DNA from: Brachionus manjavacas
Lineage: Eukaryota > Rotifera > Eurotatoria > Ploima > Brachionidae
Length of the DNA stretch: 64,000 nucleotides
Direction: 5' to 3'
Assembly (NCBI GenBank): GCA_019054805.1
Contig: JAHQIY010000029.1
Coordinates: 682,001-746,000, forward strand
Each line of letters begins with the position of its first letter. Within the stretch, counting starts at the first letter, position 1. Below are positions 46,440 to 57,222 of the stretch, piece after piece. The notes below the pieces were generated by a model. That model saw only the letters and a list, made by a program, of their open reading frames with translations, had not been told where the DNA came from and did not search any database. The position numbers and the translations under genes were made by a program.

Positions 46440-46653
46440 ACAGCCTGCGTACACTCGTACATATTCACACAATTGAGCTGAACGCTGGAGTCGAAAAAAA
46501 GCTCGCCGACCTCTTACTGCCGCTGCTGGGAGAAGCGCAAGTGCAAGTCGTTGGTTATTTGCATTTTGTGGACCATAGCTTGTATGTGGACTTGGAAAAG
46601 TTCATGTTTTGTCTAGTGCATGAGTGTCTCAGTCAGTTGGACGAAAAAGTATA
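46440..46653 (+). other. GC-rich coding island, unidentified
   Basis: Plus text HHSLRTLVHIHTIELNAGVE, KKLADLLLPLLGEAQVQVVG, then LHFVDHSLYVDLEKFMFCLV and ECLSQLDEKV with TAA. Base composition is sharply different from the flanks, and the protein is amphipathic-helical. No start or splice partners are evident. It looks like a single exon left from a gene similar in style to the 61-62 kb region. Confidence 0.45.
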
Positions 46654-48500
46654 AAAAAGAGCAAGCTTACCACCGGAAATAAGATTCCAAGTTTAGTTTG
46701 AAAAATTTCTTACCAATTTCATGGTGTTTAATTATTTTCTTAATATTTGTTGATGATTACATTTTAAAAAAAAATCAATTTAAAAAATATGAATTTCAAG
46801 CTCTTTTTTTTGTCGCTTCATTAATGTAAAAATATGCTGTTGTTGATGAATTCGTCTTTAATAATTTATTAAAAGTGTTGTGTAGTGACCAATTTTTAGG
46901 TTCTGGTCCCAAATTTTTATCATTAATGGTTACATAAGCGGAAGGACTTAAAATCTTAAATGATGAATCAAACATTTAACTATAACTCAATTTAATCAAA
47001 AAAAAAATTTTGATAAAATTTGTTCTTTTTTTTAATATCTAATTCAATTTAATTTAAGCCTTCTATTGCATTATTCAAAATATTCAAATAACTCGCAGTC
47101 ATTTTTAAAACTAAACGCAGTCATCTAATAATTTATAAATACATATTTTTTTTTGCTTTTTAGACTTCAAAGCAAACTAAAGATAAATCGAAATTAATTT
47201 TTGGTATCTTTTCAAATTTTTTAAAAAATGGTGATTGATTTTTTTAAAAATATAATATCTATATAATATTTTGAAAGAATTGATGGATTTTTGACAAATA
47301 TTAAAAGCTGTTTTGAAATTAATGTTATGCTCAATAAAAATCAAATGGAATGCTCACAAAATTAGCTGAATAAGAAAACTTTTGTGAGACAGATGACACT
47401 TTTGAAGAAATTGAACATCTTTCATTTTAATGAAAAAAATGTTTTTTAATTTTAGTTTTTAAATCTTGTGAATCAAAAATTTTAATAAATGAATTAATTT
47501 GAAATTCTTTAAAAATATCAAAGAAAATTAACATTGATTCTTTTAAGATATTGGACTCAATTTCATTGAAAATTCATCAAACATGATAATCATATAATGG
47601 AAATTTTTTTAAGTTATATTCTTTTAAAGATAATTAATTTGTAAATTAATCATTTAAAATTTTTTCTTATTTTTTCACTAAACTAGGATCTATCAGATTG
47701 AACAAAATTATCAAAATTTAACAAAAGATTTTTCGTCAATCAATTTTCAAAAAAAGTTTATTTTAAGTTTTATCTTTCCAGTGTTAATTTAAACATATTC
47801 CTAGTGAAATAGTGAAGAACAAGACAGAATCTATTTCAAAACGCATTGCTGAGTGTATCAAAGCCAAAACAGAACAGATTAAATTAGGAAATTAGTTAAC
47901 AGGTAAAGATTTAAAATAAACAAGGATTAGTGTTTCAAATTAAAAAAAAAAAAGAAAGATTTTTAATGAATGAAAAAAGTGATTAGATTGATTGATTTAA
48001 ATTTCATTTTATTTTTTAATAAAATGAAACTACATATATTGAACTTTATTTGGTCAAAAATTCAGCGAAATCTTTTCGAAAATTCTATTAAAATATGTTT
48101 ACGAAATTTTAACTAAAAATAAAAAACAAATCTCAATTTTTAAAAAAGATGATTAAAAAAAACTATCAAATAATTTGATTTTGATTATTAAATTTTTAAT
48201 AATTTGATTATTAAAAAAGATATTTTGAATATTATCATGTTTGATTTTTCTTTTAATATAATATTAATAAATAAATTATTTTTTCGAATTAAAAATGAAA
48301 TTATGTTAAGTTAGGTGGCATTGTGAATTCTAGAACAAATAACCTAAACAAAAATTTTAAAATGAAATTACTTTTTTACTATGAATCTAAAAATCGTTAT
48401 GCAAAATGTATCAGCTGATGCAAACTTTTTACCACCCAAATTAAGGGAACATATCGATCCATAGAAAAAATGTTAATAGAAAAAAGACTTAAAGAAAAAG
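46654..48500. other. AT-rich stretch, nothing recognised
   Basis: A possible short exon after TTTCCAG at 47,782 (SEIVKNKTESISKRIAECIK) is too short to support. Otherwise empty. Confidence 0.35.
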
Positions 48501-48504
48501 TATT

Positions 48505-50142
48505 TTTTATTTGTTTAGAGACTATGACAAACTAAGGGAAATGCTAAGTGAAATAGATTGGAACACCAGTATTAAAGACTTAAACACACAAGACAGTTAT
48601 AGAATTTATATGGATATTTTAAATGACTGTTGTTTTAAATCGATTCCATTCAGGAAATTGAGTAGCAAAAAAAAGCCGCCATGGCTTAAAAAAAATTAAT
48701 AGATAAAATAAAAATTAAAAATAAACTTTGGAATAAGTACTTAGAATGCAATAAAAATAATATAGTCTTAAGTGATTACAAGAACCAAAGCAAACTTGTA
48801 AAAAAAGAGACTAGATTGGCAATCAAGGCTTATGAAAATACAATAGCAAAAAAGTGCAAAACTGACCCCAAAGTATTTTTTCATTATGTTAATGGATTGC
48901 ACAAGCCTAGGGAACCAATCAAAGTTTTACGAAATATGAACAAAGAAATGACAACAGATCAGAAAGAGATATGTGAGATGTTAAACAGTCAATTTCAGAG
49001 TGTTTTTGTGCGTGAGAACGCAGAAAGAGGTTTCTTTTTGGAGGAAAAAACCTAATAAAAAGCTATTTCTTGATCCAAAAACTACTTTTTCATCAGAAAG
49101 CGTTTTTAACAAATTAAATAAACTTGATCAGAGTAAAGCAATGGGCAACGACAGAACAAATCCTCGAGTTTTGAAGGAAACTAGTTTACAGATTTCGCAA
49201 CCATTGTCTTTAATTTTTATTAAGTCGTATGAGACAGGAGAGGTCCCAATCGAGTGGCGGGAGGCAAATATTACCCGAATTCACAAAAAAGGAAGTAACC
49301 TGGAAGCTGCAAACTTTAGACTTCGATTGTTTGTAAACTAATGGAAAGTTTAGTAAAAGATGCCGTCTTGCTTCATTAATGATTAGCCGGATGGAGTAAA
49401 AAATGTATGTAAATTGTTTGCTGATGATACAAAGGTTGCAAGTATTGTTGAAGATCCAAAGGACACAGAGGGCTTACAAACGGATTATAATACACTGTGT
49501 TATTAATAAAGCTAATCAAACTTTAGGTCTAATCAAACGTACATTTAAATACCGTGATATGCAAACAATCAAGAAGTTGTATACTTCCCTACTTAGACCT
49601 CACTTAGAGTATGCTGTCCAAGTTTGGAATCCGATGTTAAAGAAGGACATAGCAAGTATAGAAACAGTACAAAGAAGGGCGACGAAACTAATCGGAGAGT
49701 TAAAAAACTTGAGCTATGAGGAACGTCTTAGACAATTGAAACTTACAACGCTTGAAGAAAGAATTTTAAGAGCAGATTTAATTGAACAGTTTAAAATTGT
49801 AAAAAACCTTGATGAGGTTGAGTGGCATTACCCGTTGGATCAAATGTCGGAAAATTATGAAACAAGAAGTCATGGTTATGGTTTTGAAAAACAACTTGTC
49901 AGAAATAATAATTCAAGATTTAACTTTTTTACAAACCGAGTTGCAAATGTCTGGAACAAATTATTGAACAAACAACATTAAATGGATTTAAAAATAAACT
50001 ATACAACTATTTTTTGTTAAAAAAATGATTGTATAGGTTACCATAGCGCAACTAATCCTTGTGCTCCGTTTAAGGATGATTGATAGTCATCTTTATTCTA
50101 TAACCTTATATTATTATTATTATTATTATTATTATGTTTCAA
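48505..50142 (+). mobile_element. CR1-like LINE with internal deletions of the RT core
   Basis: In order: the linker before the RT (DYDKLREMLSEIDWNTSIKD, then KKCKTDPKVFFHYVNGLHKP), the RT N-terminal part (LDQSKAMGNDRTNPRVLKET, IEWREANITRIHKKGSNLEA), an abrupt jump after VKDAVLLH near 49,375 to CKLFADDTKVASIVEDP (motif C, FADD), a second jump near 49,495, then YTSLLRPHLEYAVQVWNPML, VQRRATKLIGELKNLSYEER and NFFTNRVANVWNK. The catalytic motif A and B region is gone, so it is dead. In the shifted frame the end reads TTLNGFKNKLYNYFLLKK with TGA. The 3' UTR ends in an (ATT)n run at 50,107-50,139. Confidence 0.88.
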
Positions 50143-50559
50143 TCTTGAACTTTGCAAGTGTTTACTCAAAAACAAGATTTAATTGGCTGTCAGAATTCAA
50201 AAGACGTTTTTCAATTTGAAATAAAATTAAAACTTTTATTCAATACTTCATTTTTAGCCTTTCATGAAACACACATCTCAATTAGATTAAATTACTGCTT
50301 ATATTCACATTTTTATTTTCTTAACAATTTATCTTGCTAATTAATTTTTAAATCTATAATTTAGATTATTTTTTTATGAACAAGAAATTTCCTGCTGAAA
50401 GCCGGAAGTTGTGAGTCGAAAATCAAACGATTAATCTCAGAAAATAAATTAAACTTGATCTGCAATTTTATCAGCTGATACATCACTTATTAGAACTTTT
50501 TTCTAAATTTCACTAATTTGTCTGATTCAAAAGTTCAAAATTTGAGTTTTTACTTGGCA

Positions 50560-51592
50560 CTAAATTTCTACTTCACCAAATAATTATCAAATACTTCACC
50601 AAAATAAATCACCAAATATTAAAATATTAAAAAATTTACCAAATAAATATATTTTTCACCAAAACAATTTTATTTCACCAAAAAATATATCATTTTTCAC
50701 CAAATTTATTAATTGTTTTAAACAAAAAAATTTTTATTTCAACCAAAATAATAGTTTTCATCACCAATAATAATACAAATCAAACCAAAAATAATTACTG
50801 AATTAGCAAGGATTGTTTTGCCTTTGCAGGTCTTCCAGGTTTTCTTTTTTCGCCGATAGGAATATTTTTCGCTGATAATGATATTTCACATCCATTTTAA
50901 GAATATTTAGAATTTTGGATATACCAATCAGGTGCGTGTAAATGTTTTTCTTGATGTACCATCTACATGAACATTTTCAGTTCTTGAAATCGACTAAATC
51001 GGGTACTATGTTTTTGTATCTTGCAAGGAAATTCGCTAATTTGGCTTTGGTAGGCTTTTCAATGTTTGATTTCTTGCTTAAGCCATGGAGATTTGAACGG
51101 TTTACTTATTCCATTTTCGAATAATTCAATGATCGTTTCTTGGGTGCTTTTGGGTAATTTGGATGTTATTTCATCGCCATGTTCGTGTAAATTTTCATTT
51201 ATGCATAGGACCACCTTGTTGTCATCACTCTTAATTAAAATGTAGGCTTGCATCTGACACTTGCTGTTGCTGCATTTAAAATAATGTTTTGTTCCATCGC
51301 TGGTATAATGCTTGCGTTGTTTTCTCCAATTGCCTATTTTATTGAGATCTTCCAAAGCTTCATCAAATAATTGATAATTGCTGTGCATTTTGTATACTTG
51401 ACCTTTGCTTCTTTTCCTTTTTCTGTGCAATGTTTCAGATTCAATATCCGAATCTACATCATCACTAGTATCTTGATAAACAAGTACGTTTTTTACTTGA
51501 TGACGATACTGTGTTATCTTGAATTACTTCTGTTGTCATCGTATCGATCGAGTTTCAATTGATTTTTTAAGGATTTGCGGTAAAATAACATT
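50560..51592 (-). mobile_element. MULE deletion derivative with FLYWCH/WRKY-like finger and broken SWIM
   Basis: Minus strand from the ATG near 51,541: a variable N-terminus, then NKIGNWRKQRKHYTSDGTKH, YFKCSNSKCQMQAYILIKSD and NENLHEHGDEITSKLPKS, a C2H2-type FLYWCH/WRKY-GCM-like DNA-binding domain usual in MULE transposases. A shift near 51,070 leads to EKPTKAKLANFLARYKN. The sequence then joins the SWIM region directly: no catalytic core. Here the SWIM is broken by TGA in place of Gly and by Cys to Tyr (NIYTH), unlike the copy at 4.3 kb. The terminal part repeats TTTGGTGAA. The 5' end is invaded by a LINE module at 51,593. Confidence 0.75.
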
Positions 51593-51765
51593 TTTATTTA
51601 TTTGTTTTCTGTACCGAGCTATAGCTCCTTCAGAATAAGTTAAAAATAAAATAAAAAAATAAAATACAAATAAAATTAAAGTTAATAAAATTAGATATAA
51701 AAAAAGAATCAAAATAGAGTAAGCCTAAAAAAATGAAAGTTGAAAAGACATAAATTGGAAAATCT
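51593..51765 (-). mobile_element. LINE 3' hairpin module (copy 13) inserted in MULE end
   Basis: The minus strand ends CTGAAGGAGCTATAGCTCGGTACAG plus an AAACAAATAAATAA tail that abuts the MULE sequence AATGTTATTTTACCG. Nearly identical to the copy at 1740-1945. Confidence 0.8.
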
Positions 51766-52485
51766 TGCATTATGACTTGGATCTAATTTTGATTTAGAAA
51801 CGGTTTTTCGAAATTCAGTAAAAAAGGAACATCACAAAATCAATTCAAAATGCATCACGATCTAAAAGCAAAAGCCTTCGCTTAAACCCTCCAGTTTGAA
51901 AAAAAGCCTTAAAATTTTAAATTAAATTTGGCTCTTTTTTTTAGGACGATGGTCAATAGAAAACTAAATAATGTGAAAATTTGATTTTAAATGAAAATGA
52001 CAAAAAATGAAATATATTAGACATCTTACTTTTATTTATGATTTTCTACCATTATTTACTCAAAAAAATTTAATTTTACTAAAATTTACGTAAATTATTT
52101 TTGATAAATTTCTCGTTTGAAAAATTTGAAAATTGTAGTAAAATCAAATATTAGTGTTAAATTTTCTTTATTTAAATGTTGAGTTTTACCCCTGAAATTT
52201 TTTTTTAATTAGAAAAAAAAGTAAAAATAAAAAGTTTTTAATGACAACTGATGTCAAGTAATTTTTGTTCTTAGTCATTAAATAAAAGATAAAAAATATA
52301 TATGAAAACAAAGAAATGAAAATGGAAATGTTACATTTATTAAATGTTACACAGATTTTTCTAGTGAAAGTTTCATGGTTTGCTTAAGTGAAAATGCCAA
52401 GTCTGATGAAAAACATCCATCAACTATATGTTTACCATTTGACTCGAGTGAGTTATTTTTTTAAAGATTTATTTCTTCCATTCGT
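51766..52485. other. AT-rich, nothing recognised
   Basis: No coding text; one TTTACGTAAATTA motif at about 52,085. Confidence 0.35.
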
Positions 52486-52487
52486 AT

Positions 52488-52785
52488 TTATTGCATCAGT
52501 TCTAAGCTATCTCGTTTTTTTTGATCATGATGCATTGACTCTTTTGTTCTTAATTTGTGTCCGGTTGGTTTAGCGCTGTTCAATAAATCTTGGATCTTCT
52601 TTTGCTTATTATTCGTTTCCTTACTTATTTTAAGTATTTTGCTAGACCCCACTGAGTGACTCCCACTGGCAGATTTTTTTATCATGAAAAAGTCTATCAG
52701 AATAAGGGATAAAATTGGGGAGAGAGCGCAACTTTGCCTAAATCCTGCTTAAATCTTAAAGCATTCACCTTCAAAGGATCAAGGG
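52488..52785 (-). mobile_element. Decayed LINE reverse transcriptase fragment
   Basis: Minus text GFRQSCALSPILSLILIDFF resembles motif B of non-LTR RT (G.RQGC.LSP.LF...I). It is followed by GSHSVGSSKILKISKE and a lysine-rich stretch. It is old and weakly preserved. Confidence 0.5.
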
Positions 52786-53274
52786 ATCTAATTACTCTAC
52801 ATTCAAAGGGTTAAACGGTCTATGATGTCTATGGTTAATGCTTGCCATACTTCTTCTAAATGCTGATTATTTTTCTAAATGAAAACTATCAAATGCCGAT
52901 CTAATTTAATTCAGGAATAAACTTTGGAATACCTTGCATGTTAGTCAAACAAGTTTAATTCTTCGTTAATTGTGATTGATCATTCTGTCTTTATCGTCTT
53001 GAGGCTTCAATTCAAAACTTAAGTTTAAACAGATCGATTATGACTTAATATTAAATGAAATGTAAAAAAATTTCTTTAGTTTTCGATAACTATGTAATAA
53101 TTAGATTCATTCTGATTTGGATTTTCTTAAACTTTAAATGTATTAAAAGTGAATGCTTATTAAATAATAACAAATAATTTTTGCAAGAATTAAATATCAT
53201 GGTTAAATTTACCTGTTTCAATTCACATCACTTTGAAAAGTCTGTGTTGCAATAATTACATGAAGTTAGGCTAG

Positions 53275-53614
53275 TTTTTACCTTGGAAAAAAAGTATTTT
53301 AATTTAATTTTGTTTATAATTTTAAAAAATTTTATAATTTTAAAAAGTTATGTAATTATTGGAAAAGACTTGATAAATTTAAGAGTTTGTGCATCGCCTG
53401 GTCGTCAAATAAAGAGCAATCAAAATTTAAATTATAAACAGAATTTAAATAATTCAGATAACAATGAATCATTACGATACGTCCATGAAAATGCAATCAA
53501 GAAATCTTTTGATCAACTTAATAATATTGAAAGTGAAATGAATGTTATAAATAAAAATAATGAAATAGGAGAAGATTCATTTAACAGTAGCAAGAGTTCA
53601 ATAAATAGAAAAAG
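53275..53614 (+). CDS. p53-family DNA-binding-domain exon (partial)
   Basis: The exon reads FNLILFIILKN, then IIGKDLINLRVCASPGR, which aligns without gaps to the end of the p53/p63/p73 DNA-binding domain (VLGRRCFEARICACPGR in p63). Conserved are the Gly of the S9-S10 turn, the Arg equivalent to p53 R273, the Cys equivalent to C275, and PGR including R280. The second Cys (C277) is Ser. A long polar, Asn/Ser-rich tail ends SSINRKR at a GTAAAT donor (53,615). The zinc-ligand exon (C238/C242) is not found upstream in the window, so most of the domain is missing. Sequence-specific transcription factor by family. Identification rests on one strand-turn-helix stretch. Confidence 0.55.
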
Positions 53615-53810
53615 GTAAATATATATGCAATTTTTTAGATAAAATTTTTTTATAAATTTATTTTAAGAAAATCGAGCCACTAAATGAATGAATGTCTTAG
53701 AGAGCCACTAAATAATTTCAATTATGATCATATAAAAAGAAATTTTAAAGACAAAAAAATGTTTTTGAATTGTGTTTTTTTATGTACCATCTGATTAAGT
53801 ATTTGCATGG

Positions 53811-53999
53811 AAATTAAAGATATCATTTTCTATTTCGGCGGAGACCTCATTCTTGATTGTGAAAACAATAATAACTATACTCATTATATTTCAAATAACC
53901 AACTATATGATGAATAGTGATTTAGGCAAGAGACTACTAATCGAACAAAGAATAATTGTCAAAGTTGAATGGCTTCGGTTTATTTATAGCTTTACAAAA
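53811..53999 (+). other. BRCT-like exon fragment
   Basis: Plus text IKDIIFYFGGDLILDCENNN and NYTHYISNN, a break at TAG near 53,917, then DLGKRLLIEQRIIVKVEWLR and FIYSFTK. The pattern (GG turn, T-H-Y-I, then I-I-V-K-V-E-W-L) is the BRCT-domain layout, in which GG, TH and a Trp near the C-terminus are conserved. Which BRCT protein this came from cannot be said. Confidence 0.4.
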
Positions 54000-54273
54000 T
54001 AAGAAAATTTAATTCGAAAATTTAAAATGATTATAATTAATTTTTTTTTAAAAACAAATTTTTTTTAAACAAATATCCAAAATCTTATTTAATTAAATGA
54101 CTTATTTTTAAAAAATTTTATTTTAATTAATTAATAATATTTATTTAAAAAATTTAATAATATTTATTTAAAGAATTTAAAAATTTTTATTTAAAAAGTT
54201 TAATAATATTGATTTAAATATTGATATTGATTTAGATTAGCCATAGCTAAATATGAAATTTTCGATCGATCAG

Positions 54274-54927
54274 AAATTTTCTTGTTTTCGATGCTCTAGA
54301 TCATGGAAATCCAGAAGATCTCGAACCAAATCTAGACTCCTTACTTAGTTGTTTTGTAATGTTTATTTCTGGCTTTTCATTTTTTGATAATGAAATCGAG
54401 TTGAATGAACAAAAAGAATCAGCAAACATTGAGATGGCGATTCAAATTTTTCAGAAAAGGGTCAATGAACCAGATATTTATTACAGAAATATATGTCAAG
54501 AGATTTAAAAAATTGTTGCTTATGAGCTTAAAATGTTAATTACATCAATAAACAAAAGTAAAAAAAAAATTAATAGCAATTTTTCTCTTAATTTTAAAAA
54601 GATATGGTGAATGCGAGTAATATGGTGAAACAACCAAATAATTATTCTGAGCAAGATATAAATTTGAGCAAGACACAATTTCAAATTGTAATTAATCAAA
54701 TTCGAAATAGAGAATAATAAATTAAAAAAATTAAATATGATTTACCAAATAAGCAAATTAGTAAGACCAACGATCAAGATTTAGTACTTGCAATAAGACA
54801 TTGTCTTCAAAATTTAAAAAAAGCCACAATTCGAAAAATCCAAGCCCCTAAACAAAACTCACCATGTTTACATGAAAAATTAATGAACGAAATTTTTCGA
54901 CTAGTTTACTATGTAGCTCTGAAATAA
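54274..54927 (+). pseudogene. Spire actin nucleator: KIND domain and linker, with three TAA codons
   Basis: Exon 1 (54,274 to about 54,557) opens with NFLVFDALDHGNPEDLEPNL, the KIND start (ALDxGxxEDEExxLxxxLE). It continues to MAIQIFQKRVNEPDIYYRNI and CQEI, a TAA (54,506-54,508), then KIVAYELKMLITSINKSK. A GT-AG intron of about 45 bases leads to exon 2 (from about 54,603), with NLSKTQFQIVINQIRNRE, TAA TAA (54,715-54,720), IKKIKYDLPNKQ and SPCLHEKLMNEIFRL. These match Spire's 'LTPxExLMxDIRxRxYKLRKVM..DIP' linker and the 'LHEKIxEEI' stretch before the final WH2. Spire proteins nucleate actin with formins during vesicle transport and oogenesis. The WH2 actin-binding repeats themselves are not clear here, and no FYVE-like domain is seen. 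Confidence 0.6.
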
Positions 54928-55376
54928 ATAATAAATTTTCATGTTTAAAATAGGATAAAGAAGCGGGGCTTTATTTAGTGAGTAACAAGACGTTAATTAA
55001 TTAATTAAAAAAATGTAAGGTTTTATGTGCATAAATATAAAATATTGTGTTTTTTTAAAAATAACATGTAATTTAATTTTTTGTGAGTATACTAATTTTA
55101 ATTATATCAAGAATTTTTTTTAAAAAGTACGTTATTTTCTGTATGCATGCTCACGTCTACTTAATATGCTCGTCACGTGACCGCTCTTTCCTCGCAAATT
55201 AAAGTTTTGGAGAAGTTCAGTAAAAAAGAACATGACAAGTCAGTTTGTTTGACAATAAAGTTTTTATAGCTAAAGGACTTTTTGTTAAATTTATTTGAAA
55301 TGTTCTCATTAAGTCTTAGCATATTTAAAATTATAATTTTTACTTTTTAATTTAGATTTATTTGGTAATTTTACAG

Positions 55377-55650
55377 ATAAAATTTCAAAAAATGACTGAT
55401 CCTCTGAGTAATTGCGAAAAAATCGACAGTCGACACCACTTTTCATCAGACGATTTATCAAATAGTGAATTTAATGTGGTTTTTGGAGAAAACAGCAATT
55501 CTTATGACGAAAGAAAAATTGATCAGAAATTTCGTCAGTGGGATCACAAATTTGAATGGACTAGAGATGAATTTCAGAAATGGTGCAGAGAAAAAATCCC
55601 AGATGATTACCAAAATTATAGACTGTATAAAAATTCTTTTCATGGACTAG
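55377..55650 (+). CDS. HENMT1-type small-RNA 2'-O-methyltransferase exon
   Basis: The exon between TTTTACAG and GTTAGT reads SNSEFNVVF, an insertion, then FRQWDHKFEWTRDEFQKWCR and YKNSFHGLG. This matches the C-terminal part of the HEN1/HENMT1 methyltransferase domain (SEFNPLF...DHKFEWTRxEFQxWA...F.G.G in the human protein). The His in DHKFEWTR is one of the metal ligands of plant HEN1. These enzymes methylate the 3' terminal ribose of piRNAs and protect them from uridylation and decay. The SAM-binding N-terminal exons and the ExxEH metal motif are not visible, and the ITTPN strand before SEFN is altered (SSDDLSN). Downstream, a LINE lies within 100 bases. Probably a remnant or partial gene. 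Confidence 0.7.
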
Positions 55651-55699
55651 GTTAGTGATTTTTTTTAATAATTTTCTTTAATATATAGCAAAAATTACA

Positions 55700-56195
55700 T
55701 ATCAGTAGTAGTAATAGTAGAAGTAGTAGTTAAAACGGTTTGGCGGTCTATACTTGCGCAAATTTGCGCTAAGCCATTAAGGCTAGCAGTCCTTTGAATT
55801 CAATTTGAATATTTTTTTATCATTTACAGCCATAAAACTATTTACTGTCCTTGCTAATATTGCTTCTTTTGGACCCTATTACGTGGTTCAACAACACTGT
55901 TTGTTAAAAATTGATAACGGTATTGTCCTTTCTTGTTGAACTCTCTTACAAGTTTATGATTATTTGTTCTCCTTAGATTAAGGTATAAGATATTTGCAAT
56001 TTATTCCTTTTACAAAATTTATGATCTCAAATCCATTTATTATATTAAACGTGCGTATTAAATCCCCCCTCAATCGTTGCTATTCTAGGCTCATCAAACC
56101 AAGGATATTAAGTCCCTCTTCATATGACACTTTTAATTATCTTCGTTGGTCTACGTTGCACATTTTCTGATGTCCAATTTTAATGAAGGTGACCA
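55700..56195 (-). mobile_element. Decayed CR1-like LINE 3' fragment with TAC-type tail
   Basis: Minus text includes LRRTNNHKLVREFNKKGQYR, YQFLTNSVV and ARTVNSF, matching the ORF2 end, with several frameshifts. The tail on the minus strand is ACTACTTCTACTATTACTACTACTG (55,704-55,730). Confidence 0.7.
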
Positions 56196-56593
56196 GTTAC
56201 AAATTGTATTTAAAAAGAAACCAATTTAACTTTAATTATTTAAAGACTAATTTTTCGAAAGTTTTTAAATCTTAAATTAATTTAACTATTTCTATAAGAA
56301 TAAGAACTATAAATTTAAGATCCTAAATAATATTTATTCACCAATCGACAAAATAATTCCCTAATTCAGTTTAAAAAAAATAAAACAATTAAAAACTATC
56401 TAGTTGAGTTTTATTAATTATTTCAGTAAAACGCCGAACGGCGTTACGATTTTATTAGAACCGCTGTATTTATATAAATTGTAACTTTATTTTAATTGTC
56501 TTCACTAATTAAGAAAGATATAAATAAGAAAAAAATATTGTAGTAAAATCGTGAGTTTCTGTTAACGGACCATATGTTTCCAAGAAAATGTTA

Positions 56594-57222
56594 TATTTTT
56601 TAGGCTTCTTGGCACTCTATTTTTTCTCATCTATTGTTGAATTGATCAAGCTTTTATTCTTGTATTGGTAGTATTGGTAGTTAAACTGCAGTATAGATAT
56701 TTCTATCTATACCAACGCACTGAGGCGTTTAGCCTTATCTAGTGTAAGGCTTTGGCAGTCTTTGCTTCTCATTAATCCAAACACTTCTTTGTCAATAGTT
56801 GCTTTGAACTGTTGATTGTTTTCGCATTAATCGCATTTTTTGTCAAACTGTTCCAATCCTTTGCCAAACGGTTTGTTAAAAAATTATATCTTGATGAACC
56901 TCTTCGATTTATTTCACGGACAAGTCGTTTGTCGTGTGATCTCCTTAGGTTTATTGTGCTATTTTTAGTGTAGTTGATACCATTCATTAGAGATACTTTT
57001 TCTAGACAATTAACTATTTTATACATTTGAATTAAATCACCTCTTCAGCAACGATTTTCAAGGCTCATGAGATTTTAGTCTTTCAACCTCTCTTCATACG
57101 GTTTTGCTCTGGTAGAATCTATAAGCTTTGTTGCTCTTTTTTGAACTCTTTCAAATGTATTTAAATATGGGCGCCACATACTCACTGCATGCTCTAAGTG
57201 TGGTCAAACAAGTGAAGTTACC
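56594..57222 (-). repeat. Duplicate of 18.35 kb plus 19.77-20.40 kb, carrying the LINE and host flank
   Basis: The segment 56,630-57,220 matches 19,771-20,360, including the LINE 3' fragment, its tail, and about 30 bases of host coding sequence (the INSTIDEK region). The adjacent 56,594-56,631 matches 18,341-18,378, another host exon 1.4 kb away. So a piece of the giant gene was copied here with the intervening 1.4 kb missing. There is no splice site at the joint; a short shared TTTTCT suggests microhomology joining. The LINE frame (KIVNCLEKVSLMNGINYTKN to LTKKCLD) is preserved. Confidence 0.85.

Noticed and set aside
50107-50139. (ATT)n as an independent microsatellite
   Set aside because: It directly follows the LINE 3' UTR, so it is better explained as the element's tail.
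53668-53691. Second p53 exon reading KIEPLNE
   Set aside because: The splice phase from the donor at 53,615 does not enter this frame without an extra indel, so the similarity to the p53 linker is not supported.
2514-54927. Reassignment of UAA and UAG to glutamine in the nuclear code
   Set aside because: In-frame TAA/TAG far outnumber TGA in the gene remnants and often fit Gln. But the clean genes (CENP-A, HENMT1 exon, EF-hand exons, TUTase) encode Gln only by CAA/CAG, and the TUTase and EF-hand genes end with TAA. Where the ancestral residue is known, the stop is not Gln: Trp in the Ig domain at 59.8 kb, and Leu in the LINE at 20.2 kb. AT-rich decay explains most cases; the ORF at 2.5-3.2 kb stays listed as odd.
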